Position numbers and translations under genes: made by a program
The notes under the pieces: model-generated
Told to the model about the DNA's origin: nothing
The model's database searches: none
Seen by the model: the letters and a program-made list of their open reading frames with translations, nothing else
NCBI RefSeq assembly: GCF_036013745.1
Contig: NZ_CP107880.1
Location: forward strand, 1,674,001-1,738,000
Direction: 5' to 3'
DNA from: Streptomyces sp. NBC_00483
Lineage (GTDB): Bacteria; Actinomycetota; Actinomycetes; Streptomycetales; Streptomycetaceae
Length of the DNA: 64,000 nt
Shown: positions 48,056 to 55,411 of the stretch, piece after piece
How positions within the stretch are numbered: position 1 is the first letter of the stretch
Layout: every line of letters starts with the position of its first letter

Positions 48056-48799
48056 ATGAAAACCATGTTCAACAAACCGGCCATCGTTCCGGCCCCACGA
48101 CAGAACCGGACCACCCGCGTCCACCTCAACGAGCTGTGCGGGGGTTATCCCGGCCGCAAGGTTCTCCATCAACTGACCACCGACATAACGGAGTTGGCGA
48201 ACGTCGCGCTCGTCGGGCCGAACGGCAGCGGGAAGTCCACGCTGCTCGGTGTGGTCGCCGGTGTGATCCGCCCTACATCGGGAGAGGTGCGGCACCACGG
48301 GGAACGGCGGCCGGCCTTCGTGCCGCAGCGCGGAGCCGTCGGGGACGCGCTTCCCCTGACCGTGCGTCAGACGGTGGAGATGGGGCGCTGGGGCGGGCTC
48401 GGGTCCTGGCGCAGGCCGTCGCGGCGGGACCTGGCGGCGGTCGACGCGGCGCTCGACCGGCTCGGCATCGGCGACCTCGCCGGGCGTCAGTTGGGCGAGC
48501 TGTCGGGTGGGCAGCGGCAGCGCACGCTGGTCGCGCAGGGGCTCGCCCAGGAGTCCGACCTGCTGCTCCTCGACGAGCCGACCACGGGGCTCGACCCGGA
48601 GGCCCGCGGCCGGATCGGGGCGCTGCTCACGGAGCTCGGGGGCGAGGGCGTGACCGTCGTGCAGGCGACCCACGACCTCGAGGCCGCGCGGGCGGCGGAC
48701 GTCTGCTTGTTGCTGTGCGAGGGGCACCTCGTCGGGCAAGGTCCGCCCGACGAGGTGCTCACGGAGTCGGCGCTGGCGCGGGTCTGGCAGCCGGCGTGA
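48056..48799 (+). CDS. aztA: Zinc ABC transporter ATP-binding protein AztA
   Basis: A 247-residue ABC ATPase that powers AztB. Walker [13 protein letters not shown] (61-72 region), Q-loop FVPQRGAV, signature LSGGQRQRT, Walker B LLLLDEPTTGLD and the switch His in QATHDLEAA. Start ATG 48056, or ATG 48065 inside the palindrome; no ribosome site precedes either, so the message may be leaderless. It is divergent from aztB rather than cotranscribed with it. Zinc-responsive repression by Zur is inferred from the operator. Confidence 0.92.
   Translation: MKTMFNKPAIVPAPRQNRTTRVHLNELCGGYPGRKVLHQLTTDITELANVALVGPNGSGKSTLLGVVAGVIRPTSGEVRHHGERRPAFVPQRGAVGDALPLTVRQTVEMGRWGGLGSWRRPSRRDLAAVDAALDRLGIGDLAGRQLGELSGGQRQRTLVAQGLAQESDLLLLDEPTTGLDPEARGRIGALLTELGGEGVTVVQATHDLEAARAADVCLLLCEGHLVGQGPPDEVLTESALARVWQPA
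48057..48071. promoter_or_regulatory. Zur-box-like palindrome between aztA and aztB
   Basis: TGAAAACCATGTTCA matches 12 of 15 bases of the Streptomyces Zur box form I know (TGAAAATGATTTTCA) and is a TGAA/TTCA palindrome. It overlaps the aztA start codons, so one Zur dimer could block both divergent transcripts. Confidence 0.75.
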
Positions 48800-48800
48800 T

Positions 48801-48880
48801 CTGGGGTGCGCGTCTGGCTGTGTCCGGCTCGGGTGCGCGTCCTACTGTGCCCAGCTGGGGTGCGCGCCCTACTGCGCCGG
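48801..48880. repeat. Degenerate tandem repeat downstream of aztA
   Basis: Three imperfect copies of a unit of about 26-28 bases, GGGGTGCGCG..CTACTGTGCC, fill the spacer between aztA and the convergent SnoaL-like gene. It may represent a decayed duplication. Confidence 0.6.
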
Positions 48881-49360
48881 GTCGGCCCCACCCACTTGTT
48901 CGGTGGGCCCGCCGAAGGGGAGGGCCAGCGTCCGGCTCGCCATGAGCCAACGGCCGTCCACCTTGCGGAAGGTGTCCTCGTAGTGGCCGACGTTCGCGGG
49001 CAGCCGGGTCGGGACGATCGCGCCGCTCGTGTAGCCGTCGACGCGGTAGGTGGCGAAGTATGTGGTGGCCGTGGCGGTGTCCGGTGTGTCGACGGTGACC
49101 AGGATGTTCGTGCACATCCGCCGGGACAGGCGGTCGGCCGGGCGGCCGCCGAAGTAGGCGCGCAGTGCCCCCCTGCCCTCGATCCTCCGGCTGTCGTAGG
49201 GCCACTCCCAGACGCCGTCGGGGGTGAAGAGTTCACAGACCGTACCCGGGTCCCCGAGGTCGAGGCGGCGCACGAGTTCCAGGATCAGCCGCTCACAGGC
49301 GCGTTCCCCCAGGAGGCGTTCCAGTGGGCCGAGTTCGTCCGCCGTGTCTTCCTTGGTCAT
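48869..49360 (-). CDS. Nuclear transport factor 2 family (SnoaL-like) protein
   Basis: A 163-residue alpha+beta cone-fold protein. ACERLILELVRRLDLGDPGTVCELFTPDGVWEWPYDSRRIEGR is the typical first helix pair and strand, and AYRVDGYTSGAIVP/VGHYEDTFRKVDGRWLMASRTL are the last strands. Family members are isomerases, dehydratases or cyclases; the substrate is unknown. It is 10 bases downstream of the XRE regulator in the same direction, likely one transcript controlled by the 50232-50258 palindrome. Confidence 0.88.
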   Translation of the reverse strand: MTKEDTADELGPLERLLGERACERLILELVRRLDLGDPGTVCELFTPDGVWEWPYDSRRIEGRGALRAYFGGRPADRLSRRMCTNILVTVDTPDTATATTYFATYRVDGYTSGAIVPTRLPANVGHYEDTFRKVDGRWLMASRTLALPFGGPTEQVGGADPAQ

Positions 49361-49369
49361 CCACCAGTC

Positions 49370-50203
49370 CTACCAAGCAGAGCCGTGCGCCTGCGAGTTC
49401 TTTTCGAAGCGGCGCCGGGTCGCGTCGTCCGCCGGCAGGAACGTCTCCAGGTGCAGTCCCTCCAGGGCGGCGTCGGCGGGTGTGGTGAGCTGCGCGGAGG
49501 TGCTGAAGAAGCGCAGCGGTGCGGCGTCCGGCACGGTGAGTTCCAACGTGAGGACGGGACTGCCGGTGGGGGCGGTGCGGGGCATGGCGGCGAGGTGCCG
49601 CGCGGTTTCCTCGGCGAGGGCGAAGTGGCGCGGGTCGTGGGTGCGTTCGGCGCGGTGGACCAGCTGGTGGTGCAGGTGGGAGGCCCACTGCGTGAAGTTG
49701 CGGATCCGCGGGGCAAGGCCCTCCTCGTGCACGCACAGCCGGATGACGTTGATCGGGGGTTCGAGGAGCCGGGGCGCACACCCTTCGAGTAGCGCGGCCA
49801 CGCCCTCGTTGGCGTCGACGACGTCCCAGTAGGTGTCCAACAGCAGTGCCGGGTACGGCATATGGGCGTCGAGGAGCCCCCGGAGACCGTCCATGACGAC
49901 CGCGAGCGAGGCGTCCGCCAGGTCCCGGTCCCGGTAGTGCGGCGCGTAACCGCCCGCGAGGAGCAGCTCGTTGCGTGCGCGCAGCGGGACGTCGAGGTGG
50001 TCCGCCAGGTGCAGGATCATCTCGGGCGTCGGGTGCGCCCTGCCGGTCTCCACGCGGCTGAGGTGCCGGGTGGAGACCGCGGAGCGGTTGGACAGCTCCT
50101 GCTGGCTGAAGCGGCGCCGCTCGCGCCAGCCGCGCAGCAGCGGGCCGACGGTGCGGGCGTCCACGGGGTCCGCCGGGGCGAGGGAGTCCACGAGGGTGCT
50201 CAT
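49370..50203 (-). CDS. XRE family regulator with MmyB-like ligand domain
   Basis: A 277-residue regulator. The helix-turn-helix is LLRGWRERRRFSQQELSNRSAVSTRHLSRVETGRAHPTPEMILHLADHLDVP (about 23-75). The C-terminal part (105-270) resembles the MmyB PAS-like ligand-binding domain with WDVVDANEGVAALLEG, NVIRLCVHEEGLAPRIRNF and LELTVPDAAPLRFFST (fatty acid or aromatic ligand binding). These typically repress a neighbouring dehydrogenase or SnoaL gene. Start ATG 50203. The divergent SnoaL-like gene at 50322 and the cotranscribed one downstream are the likely targets. Confidence 0.92.
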   Translation of the reverse strand: MSTLVDSLAPADPVDARTVGPLLRGWRERRRFSQQELSNRSAVSTRHLSRVETGRAHPTPEMILHLADHLDVPLRARNELLLAGGYAPHYRDRDLADASLAVVMDGLRGLLDAHMPYPALLLDTYWDVVDANEGVAALLEGCAPRLLEPPINVIRLCVHEEGLAPRIRNFTQWASHLHHQLVHRAERTHDPRHFALAEETARHLAAMPRTAPTGSPVLTLELTVPDAAPLRFFSTSAQLTTPADAALEGLHLETFLPADDATRRRFEKNSQAHGSAW

Positions 50204-50231
50204 GACGGCAGCGTACGGGGCCGGGGCGCGC

Positions 50232-50258
50232 GCTCCATGACCTCTGAGGTCATGGAGC
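50232..50258. promoter_or_regulatory. 27-bp palindrome (13+1+13) between divergent XRE and SnoaL genes
   Basis: GCTCCATGACCTC (50232-50244), a central T, then its exact complement (50246-50258). It lies in the 118-base region between the two start codons. Such length and perfection point to a specific dimer site, most simply of the XRE regulator itself. Confidence 0.85.
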
Positions 50259-50321
50259 TTCCGCCACGGCCCGGCCACTGTGATGGTCGTCAACACACCG
50301 CATCCCACCGGAGGTTCGACC

Positions 50322-50681
50322 ATGACCGCACAGCACGCCGTCGACGCCTACCTCGCCACCTGGAACGCGCAGGGTGAGCAGCTCACGAAGCTCATCGCCG
50401 AGCACTGGACGCCCGACGCCACCTACACCGACCCGCTGGCCGAGGTGGCGGGCCACGCCGCGCTCGCCGCGCTGGTCGACGGGGTGCACCAGCAGTTCCC
50501 AGGCATGGCGTTCACGGAGGTCGGTGAAGTGGACGCGCATCACCAGCAGTTGCGGTTCCAGTGGGGCCTGGGCCCCGAGGGTGCCGAGCCGCTGGTGATC
50601 GGCTTCGATGTCCTGGTGCTGGACGAGGAGGGCCGGATCCGGGAGGTCCGCGGCTTCCTGGACAAGGTGCCCGCGGCCTGA
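50322..50681 (+). CDS. SnoaL-like (NTF2 fold) protein
   Basis: A 119-residue protein of the polyketide-cyclase/NTF2-like fold: AVDAYLATWNAQGEQLTKLIAEHWTPDATYTDPLAEVAG, then HHQQLRFQWGLG and LVIGFDVLVLDEEGRIREVRGFLD, where the last strand is family-typical. Enzymatic function (isomerase or lipid binding) is open. Start ATG 50322 with GGAGG at six bases. It is divergent from the XRE regulator across the 27-bp palindrome, and 20 bases from the convergent amino-acid ATPase gene. Confidence 0.9.
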   Translation: MTAQHAVDAYLATWNAQGEQLTKLIAEHWTPDATYTDPLAEVAGHAALAALVDGVHQQFPGMAFTEVGEVDAHHQQLRFQWGLGPEGAEPLVIGFDVLVLDEEGRIREVRGFLDKVPAA

Positions 50682-50701
50682 CACCACGCCATCGCGCGAG
50701 G

Positions 50702-51592
50702 CTACTTGGGCGACTCCGCGTCCGCGGGCTGCGCGTCCCCGGGTTGCGCGTCCCCCGGGTTCACGACCCGTGCGAGGAACGAACGAGTGCGTTCCTCGCG
50801 GGGGTTGCCCAGTACCTCGTCCGGGGTTCCCTCCTCGACGACCACGCCACCGTCCATGAACACGACGCGGTCCGCGACCTCGCGGGCGAAGCCCATCTCG
50901 TGGGTGACGACCATCATCGTCATGCCCTCGTCGGCGAGCGAGCGCATCACGGCGAGCACATCGCCCACGAGTTCCGGGTCGAGCGCGCTGGTCGGCTCGT
51001 CGAACAGCATCAGCTCGGGGCCCATCGACAGGGCGCGGGCGATGGCGACGCGCTGCTGCTGGCCGCCGGAGAGCTGGGCGGGATAGCTGGTCTCCTTGTC
51101 GGCGAGGCCGACGCGGTCGAGGTTGGCGCGGCCCGTCCGCTCCGCCTCGGCGCGGTCCCGGCCCAGGACCCGGCGCTGCGCGATGGTGAGGTTCTCCAGG
51201 ACGTTCAGGTGCGGGAAGAGGTTGAACTGCTGGAAGACCATGCCGATCCGGCGGCGTACGCGGTCGATGTCGAGGTCCGGGTCCGTGAGGTCGGCACCCG
51301 CCACCACCACCCGCCCCGACGTGGGCTCTTCCAGCAGGTTGGTGCAGCGCAGCAGGGTGGACTTGCCGGATCCGGAGGGGCCGATGACACACACCACCTC
51401 GCCGTGCGCGACGGTGAAGTCGATGCCGCGCAGCACCTCCAGGTCGCCGAAGGACTTGTGCAGTCCCTGGATCTCGATGGCCGCGGTCATGCCGGTGTCC
51501 TCGTCCTCGGTGCCGTTCGGTGTGTCCTTGGTGTCCTTCGGTGCATCCTCGGTGCCGTTCGGTGCGTCCTCGTTGCCGGTGTCGTGCGTCAT
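50702..51592 (-). CDS. Amino-acid ABC transporter ATP-binding protein
   Basis: A 296-residue polar amino-acid uptake (PAAT) ATPase. After a 35-residue acidic, repetitive extension (units like EDAPNGT and KDTPNGT), the ABC domain starts at [14 protein letters not shown]: Walker [11 protein letters not shown]-loop [11 protein letters not shown], signature LSGGQQQR, Walker [15 protein letters not shown], His in [11 protein letters not shown]. The start is ATG 51592, nine bases after the permease stop; MTAAIEI at 51490 is a shorter alternative. Last gene of the operon SBP, permease, ATPase. Substrate class: polar amino acids (inferred from family). Confidence 0.92.
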   Translation of the reverse strand: MTHDTGNEDAPNGTEDAPKDTKDTPNGTEDEDTGMTAAIEIQGLHKSFGDLEVLRGIDFTVAHGEVVCVIGPSGSGKSTLLRCTNLLEEPTSGRVVVAGADLTDPDLDIDRVRRRIGMVFQQFNLFPHLNVLENLTIAQRRVLGRDRAEAERTGRANLDRVGLADKETSYPAQLSGGQQQRVAIARALSMGPELMLFDEPTSALDPELVGDVLAVMRSLADEGMTMMVVTHEMGFAREVADRVVFMDGGVVVEEGTPDEVLGNPREERTRSFLARVVNPGDAQPGDAQPADAESPK

Positions 51593-51600
51593 GACCCCGC

Positions 51601-52455
51601 TCACCTGGCCTTCGCGTGCCGCGCCTCTAGGCGGCGCACCAGATAGCCCAGAGGGACGGTGACGAGCAGATAGCACAGGCCCGCGACGAAGATGGGTGTG
51701 CTGTTGGCGGTCTCCCCCGCCAAGTCCCGGCCGAACTTGGTGAGTTCGCGGGTCTCCAGGGAGACGCCGAGGAAGAGGACCAGCGAGGAGTCCTTGAACA
51801 GCAGGACCAGTTCGTTGGTGAGCGGCGGCACGATGATGCGGAAGGCCTGCGGGATGACGATCGAGCGCATCGCCAGGGTCTGCGACATGCCGAGCGTGCG
51901 GGCGGCCTCCATCTGGCCGCGGGGCACGGCCTGGATGCCGGCCCTGATCGTCTCGGCCATGTACGCGGCGGCGACCAGGCCGAGCGCGATGGCCACCTGC
52001 CCGTACACGCCACCGGGCAGGGCGGTGCCGGGGAAGGCGAGCGGCACGCCGACGCCGATGAAGATGAAGATCAGCAGGGCGGGCAGGCCACGGAAGAACT
52101 CGATGTAGATGGAGGCGAGCCACCGGTAGGGGGCCACCGACGACAGCCGCATCAGGGCGATGACCAGACCGAGCACGAGGCCGACGACGAACCCGGTGAG
52201 GGTGTAGATCACCGTGTTGACCAGCGCGGTCGTGATCAGGTCGGGGAACATCCGCCGGGCCACGGACGGTTCGAGGAACTGGTGCTGGAGCTGCCCCCAG
52301 TCGGCGAGCGTCGCGGCGAGCAGCACCGCGACACCGAGGATCACGTACTGGACGACGCGCGTCACCTTGCGCCTGCGACGCGGCGACATGCGCCTGCGCG
52401 GCGTGGCATCGCCCCCTGAACTCCCGTTCACCGGGGGCGTCTTGACGGTGCTCAC
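51601..52455 (-). CDS. Amino-acid ABC transporter permease
   Basis: A 284-residue PAAT-type permease with about five membrane helices after an N-terminal basic, disordered stretch (residues 1-35). Family marks: [18 protein letters not shown], the EAA-like motif [30 protein letters not shown], and [20 protein letters not shown]. Start GTG 52455 overlaps the binding-protein stop (GTGA). It pairs with the ATPase encoded downstream. Confidence 0.94.
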   Translation of the reverse strand: MSTVKTPPVNGSSGGDATPRRRMSPRRRRKVTRVVQYVILGVAVLLAATLADWGQLQHQFLEPSVARRMFPDLITTALVNTVIYTLTGFVVGLVLGLVIALMRLSSVAPYRWLASIYIEFFRGLPALLIFIFIGVGVPLAFPGTALPGGVYGQVAIALGLVAAAYMAETIRAGIQAVPRGQMEAARTLGMSQTLAMRSIVIPQAFRIIVPPLTNELVLLFKDSSLVLFLGVSLETRELTKFGRDLAGETANSTPIFVAGLCYLLVTVPLGYLVRRLEARHAKAR

Positions 52456-53285
52456 TTGGCGGCCCCGTCCTTCGGCATCGGGCCGATCCACTTCTCGTAC
52501 AGCTTCTTGTACGTGCCGTCCTTCTTGGCCTGGCCGATCGCCTTGTTGATCGCGGCGAGCAGCTTCGGGTTGCCGCCCTTCTTCACGGCGAAGCCGTACT
52601 CCTCGCCGGTGGGAACGGTGTTGAGGAGGACGAACTTGTCCTTGACCGCGGAGTCCTTCAGCCAGTTCTGGACGACCGGGTAGTCCTGGACGAGGACGTC
52701 GACCTGGCCGGTTCGCAGCCCGTTGAGCTCGGCGTCGGAGCTCTCGAAGGACTGCGGGTCGACGCCCTTCTTGTGCGCCAGGTCCTCGCCGGTGGTCGCG
52801 GCCTGGGAGCCCAGCTTCAGCTTGCCGCTCTTGATGTCGTCGAGGGTCTTCGCCTTGACCCCCTTGCGGGCGAGCAGCGCCTGGTCGGCGTCGAAGTAAG
52901 GGGCGGAGAAGTCGAGGTTCTGCTTGCGCTCGTCGGTGATCGTCATGCCCGCGGCGGCGACGTCGCACAGGCCCGCGTTGAGGTCGGCCCCGGTCTTGAT
53001 GGTCTCGAAGGACTTGTCGATGATGTCCTGCTTCACCCCGAGCTTCTTCGCGACGAGGTCCATCACGGAGACGTCGAAGCCGACGACCTTGCCGTTCTTC
53101 TCCGACTGGAAGGGCGCGTACGGCAGGTGCGTGCAGGTCGTCAGCTTGCCCTTGTGGACCAGCTTCACCCCGCCCGCGGTCGTCGTGACGTCGTCGCTCT
53201 TGCTGCACGAGGTCGTCAGGGCCACGAGGCAGGCCGCGACGGCGAGCGGGACACAGCGGCGGGCGAGGCGTGCGGTTGAAGTCAC
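52452..53285 (-). CDS. Amino-acid ABC transporter substrate-binding lipoprotein
   Basis: A 277-residue cluster F binding protein. Signal peptide [21 protein letters not shown] ends at a lipobox (LTTSC; Cys lipidated), then [19 protein letters not shown] and [20 protein letters not shown] (family strands), [27 protein letters not shown] (substrate-binding signature) and [14 protein letters not shown]. It captures a polar amino acid. Start GTG 53285 has AGGGAAG; ATG 53303 is a possible longer form without a good ribosome site. First gene of the importer operon, divergent from LysR. Confidence 0.92.
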   Translation of the reverse strand: MTSTARLARRCVPLAVAACLVALTTSCSKSDDVTTTAGGVKLVHKGKLTTCTHLPYAPFQSEKNGKVVGFDVSVMDLVAKKLGVKQDIIDKSFETIKTGADLNAGLCDVAAAGMTITDERKQNLDFSAPYFDADQALLARKGVKAKTLDDIKSGKLKLGSQAATTGEDLAHKKGVDPQSFESSDAELNGLRTGQVDVLVQDYPVVQNWLKDSAVKDKFVLLNTVPTGEEYGFAVKKGGNPKLLAAINKAIGQAKKDGTYKKLYEKWIGPMPKDGAAK

Positions 53286-53433
53286 GGGGCTTCCCTGGGA
53301 CATGGAGGAGCGGGCGATGCCCGGCACGGACGGCCGAGAGCACGTCGGTCCGGACTGCGGGACCGGCACTGACCTCGGAAAACATGAGGTTCGGACACAC
53401 TGACGCACGGGGCGCGGCAAGGTCCACATCACA

Positions 53434-53455
53434 TTTCTTTGCCCACCCCAAGAAA
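53434..53455. promoter_or_regulatory. LysR/importer divergent palindrome
   Basis: TTTCTT (53434-53439) and AAGAAA (53450-53455) form an inverted repeat with a ten-base spacer in the spacer between the importer and LysR genes. It is a candidate LysR-type recognition site, although it lacks a strict T-N11-A form. Confidence 0.45.
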
Positions 53456-53467
53456 CGCTTACCGATC

Positions 53468-53495
53468 TTGACTTGCGGGATGAACTCCATAGCTT
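53468..53495 (+). promoter_or_regulatory. Promoter of the LysR gene, likely leaderless
   Basis: TTGACT (53468-53473) and TAGCTT (53490-53495) are separated by 16 bases. The expected transcription start falls on or within a base or two of the ATG at 53502, so the LysR message would have no leader. Confidence 0.6.
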
Positions 53496-53501
53496 GTACC
53501 C

Positions 53502-54452
53502 ATGTTTGACTCGCGGCACATCCAGACGTTCGCCGAAGTCGTGCGCACGGGCTCCTACGCGGCGACCGCGCGGGACCTCGGGTACACGCAGCCCGCCATC
53601 AGCCAGCAGATGAAGGCGCTCGAACGCGCCGCGGGCACGCCGCTGTTCGTCCGGGCGGGGCGCGGTCTGCGGCTCACGGACGCCGGGCAGGTGCTGGCCC
53701 GGCACGCCACGGGCATCCTCAGCACCATCGCGACGGCGCACGGCCAGTTGAAGGCGATCACGCGCCTGGAGTCGGGGCGCGTCCGCGTCTGCGCCTTTCC
53801 CGCCGCGAACGCCACCCTGCTCCCGGCGACCGTCGCCCGCGTCGCCGCGGCCCACCCGGGCATCCGCGTCGAGCTGTTGGAGGAGGAGCCGCCCGACTCG
53901 CTGCGCGCGCTGCGCGAGGGACGGTGCGATCTGGCGCTCGCCTTCTCGGCGGGGCACGGCGGCGACGCCGCGGAAGCGGACGGCGACAGCGACGAGGGTC
54001 TGGTCGAGTTGCCGCTGCTCGACGATCCGCTGATGGTGCTGCTCCCGGCCGGCCACGTCCTCGCGGAGAGCGGCCGCGTGGAGCTGGGCGAGCTGGAGCG
54101 GGAGCGCTGGATAGCGGGGTGCCGGCACTGCCGGGGCCACTTCGTCGCCGCCTGCGCGGAGGCGGGTTTCGCGCCGGACATCGCCTTCGCCACCGACGAC
54201 AACCTCGCGGTGCAGGGGCTGGTGGCCGCCGGCGCGGGGATCGCGCTGGTGCCCGGCATGACGCTGCCGCTCCTGCGGCACACCGAGCTCGTGGCCCGCC
54301 CGCTCGCCCCCGCGGGCGGGCGCCGCGTCTCGGCCTTCGTCCTCGAGGGGCACGAGACGGCGCCGGTCACCGCGCTGCTGCTGCGGACGCTGAGTGAGGC
54401 GGCGGTGGACATGGAGCGGGCCGCTTCTGGTTTTCCCCGGCCCGAGGCCTGA
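53502..54452 (+). CDS. LysR family transcriptional regulator
   Basis: A 316-residue LTTR. The winged helix DSRHIQTFAEVVRTGSYAATARDLGYTQPAISQQMKALERAAGTPLFVRAGRGLRLTDAG (3-61) is followed by the two-lobed inducer domain (about 90-300) with LPATVARVAAAHPGIRVELLEEEP and AAGAGIALVPGMTLPLL. It probably controls the divergent amino-acid importer and perhaps the PheC-like gene downstream. No ribosome site precedes the ATG and the promoter suggests a leaderless transcript. Confidence 0.94.
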   Translation: MFDSRHIQTFAEVVRTGSYAATARDLGYTQPAISQQMKALERAAGTPLFVRAGRGLRLTDAGQVLARHATGILSTIATAHGQLKAITRLESGRVRVCAFPAANATLLPATVARVAAAHPGIRVELLEEEPPDSLRALREGRCDLALAFSAGHGGDAAEADGDSDEGLVELPLLDDPLMVLLPAGHVLAESGRVELGELERERWIAGCRHCRGHFVAACAEAGFAPDIAFATDDNLAVQGLVAAGAGIALVPGMTLPLLRHTELVARPLAPAGGRRVSAFVLEGHETAPVTALLLRTLSEAAVDMERAASGFPRPEA

Positions 54453-54568
54453 TCCGCGGAGGCCATCCGAGCCATGGACACCGCCTTCACCGGCGCGAAC
54501 TCTTCTGACATGGTGAGCCACCGGACGATCAGTTCACCCTGCAACCACCGTGTCGAGGAGTAGTCGAG

Positions 54569-55399
54569 ATGAGCCGCCGCACGTCCAGACAGCGTGTCGC
54601 CACCCTGTCCGCCCTGGTCTGTCTGCTGGGCCTGACCGCTGCCGCGCCCGCGGCGCCGTCGGCCACCCAGCAGTCCGCCAAGAAGCAGCCGACCAGCCTG
54701 CTCGACTCGGTGCCCAAGTCCGGTGTGCTGCGCGTGTGCACGACCGGTGACTACAAGCCGTTCACGTACAAGGACCCGAAGGACGGGTCGTACAGCGGCA
54801 TCGACATCGACATGGCGAAGGACCTGGCCAAGAGCCTCGACGCCAAGGCCGAGTGGGTGGACACCACGTGGGCGAATCTGACGAAGGACCTGTCGGACGG
54901 GAAGTGCGACGTCGGCGTCGGCGGTGTCTCGATCACGCTGCCGCGCGCCCGCCAGGTGTACTTCAGCGAGCCGACCCGCGAGGACGGCAAGACGCCGATC
55001 GTGCGCTGCGCTGACAAGGACAAGTACCAGACGCTCAAGGACATCGACCAGGCGGGAACGACGGTCGTCGTCAACCCCGGTGGTACGAATGAGCAGTTCG
55101 CCCGGGCGCATCTCCAGAACGCCACCATCAAGGTCCACCCGGACAACCGCACGATCTTCGACGAGATCGTGGCGGGCCGGGCGGACGTGATGATGACGGA
55201 CGCGAGCGAGACGCTCTACCAGGCCAAGCTCCACCCCGAGCTGTGCTCGGTCCACCCCGACAAGCCGTTCAGCTTCGCGGAGAAGGCGTACGCGACGCCG
55301 CGCGGCGACCGCGACTTCCAGGGGTACGTCGACCAGTTCGTACACCTTGCGACGCACGATGGCACGTACAAGAAGTACGAGGCGGAGTGGCTGAGTTGA
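54569..55399 (+). CDS. Secreted cyclohexadienyl dehydratase-like (PheC) protein
   Basis: A 276-residue exported solute-binding-fold protein resembling PheC, the periplasmic cyclohexadienyl (prephenate/arogenate) dehydratase. After a signal peptide (TLSALVCLLGLTAAAPAA), the PheC-like segments are GVLRVCTTGDYKPFTY, NLTKDLSDGKCDVGVGGVSITLPRARQVYFSEP, DGKTPIVRC, VVVNPGGTNEQFARAHLQ, HPDNRTIFDEIVAGRADVMMTDASE and HPELCSVHPDKPFSFAEKAY. These closely follow the PheC sequence I remember. It may make phenylpyruvate outside the cell, or bind it. Start ATG 54569; an AGGAG lies close before it. No lipobox, so it is soluble in the wall or medium. Confidence 0.85.
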   Translation: MSRRTSRQRVATLSALVCLLGLTAAAPAAPSATQQSAKKQPTSLLDSVPKSGVLRVCTTGDYKPFTYKDPKDGSYSGIDIDMAKDLAKSLDAKAEWVDTTWANLTKDLSDGKCDVGVGGVSITLPRARQVYFSEPTREDGKTPIVRCADKDKYQTLKDIDQAGTTVVVNPGGTNEQFARAHLQNATIKVHPDNRTIFDEIVAGRADVMMTDASETLYQAKLHPELCSVHPDKPFSFAEKAYATPRGDRDFQGYVDQFVHLATHDGTYKKYEAEWLS

Positions 55400-55411
55400 G
55401 CCCCGGGCGGC

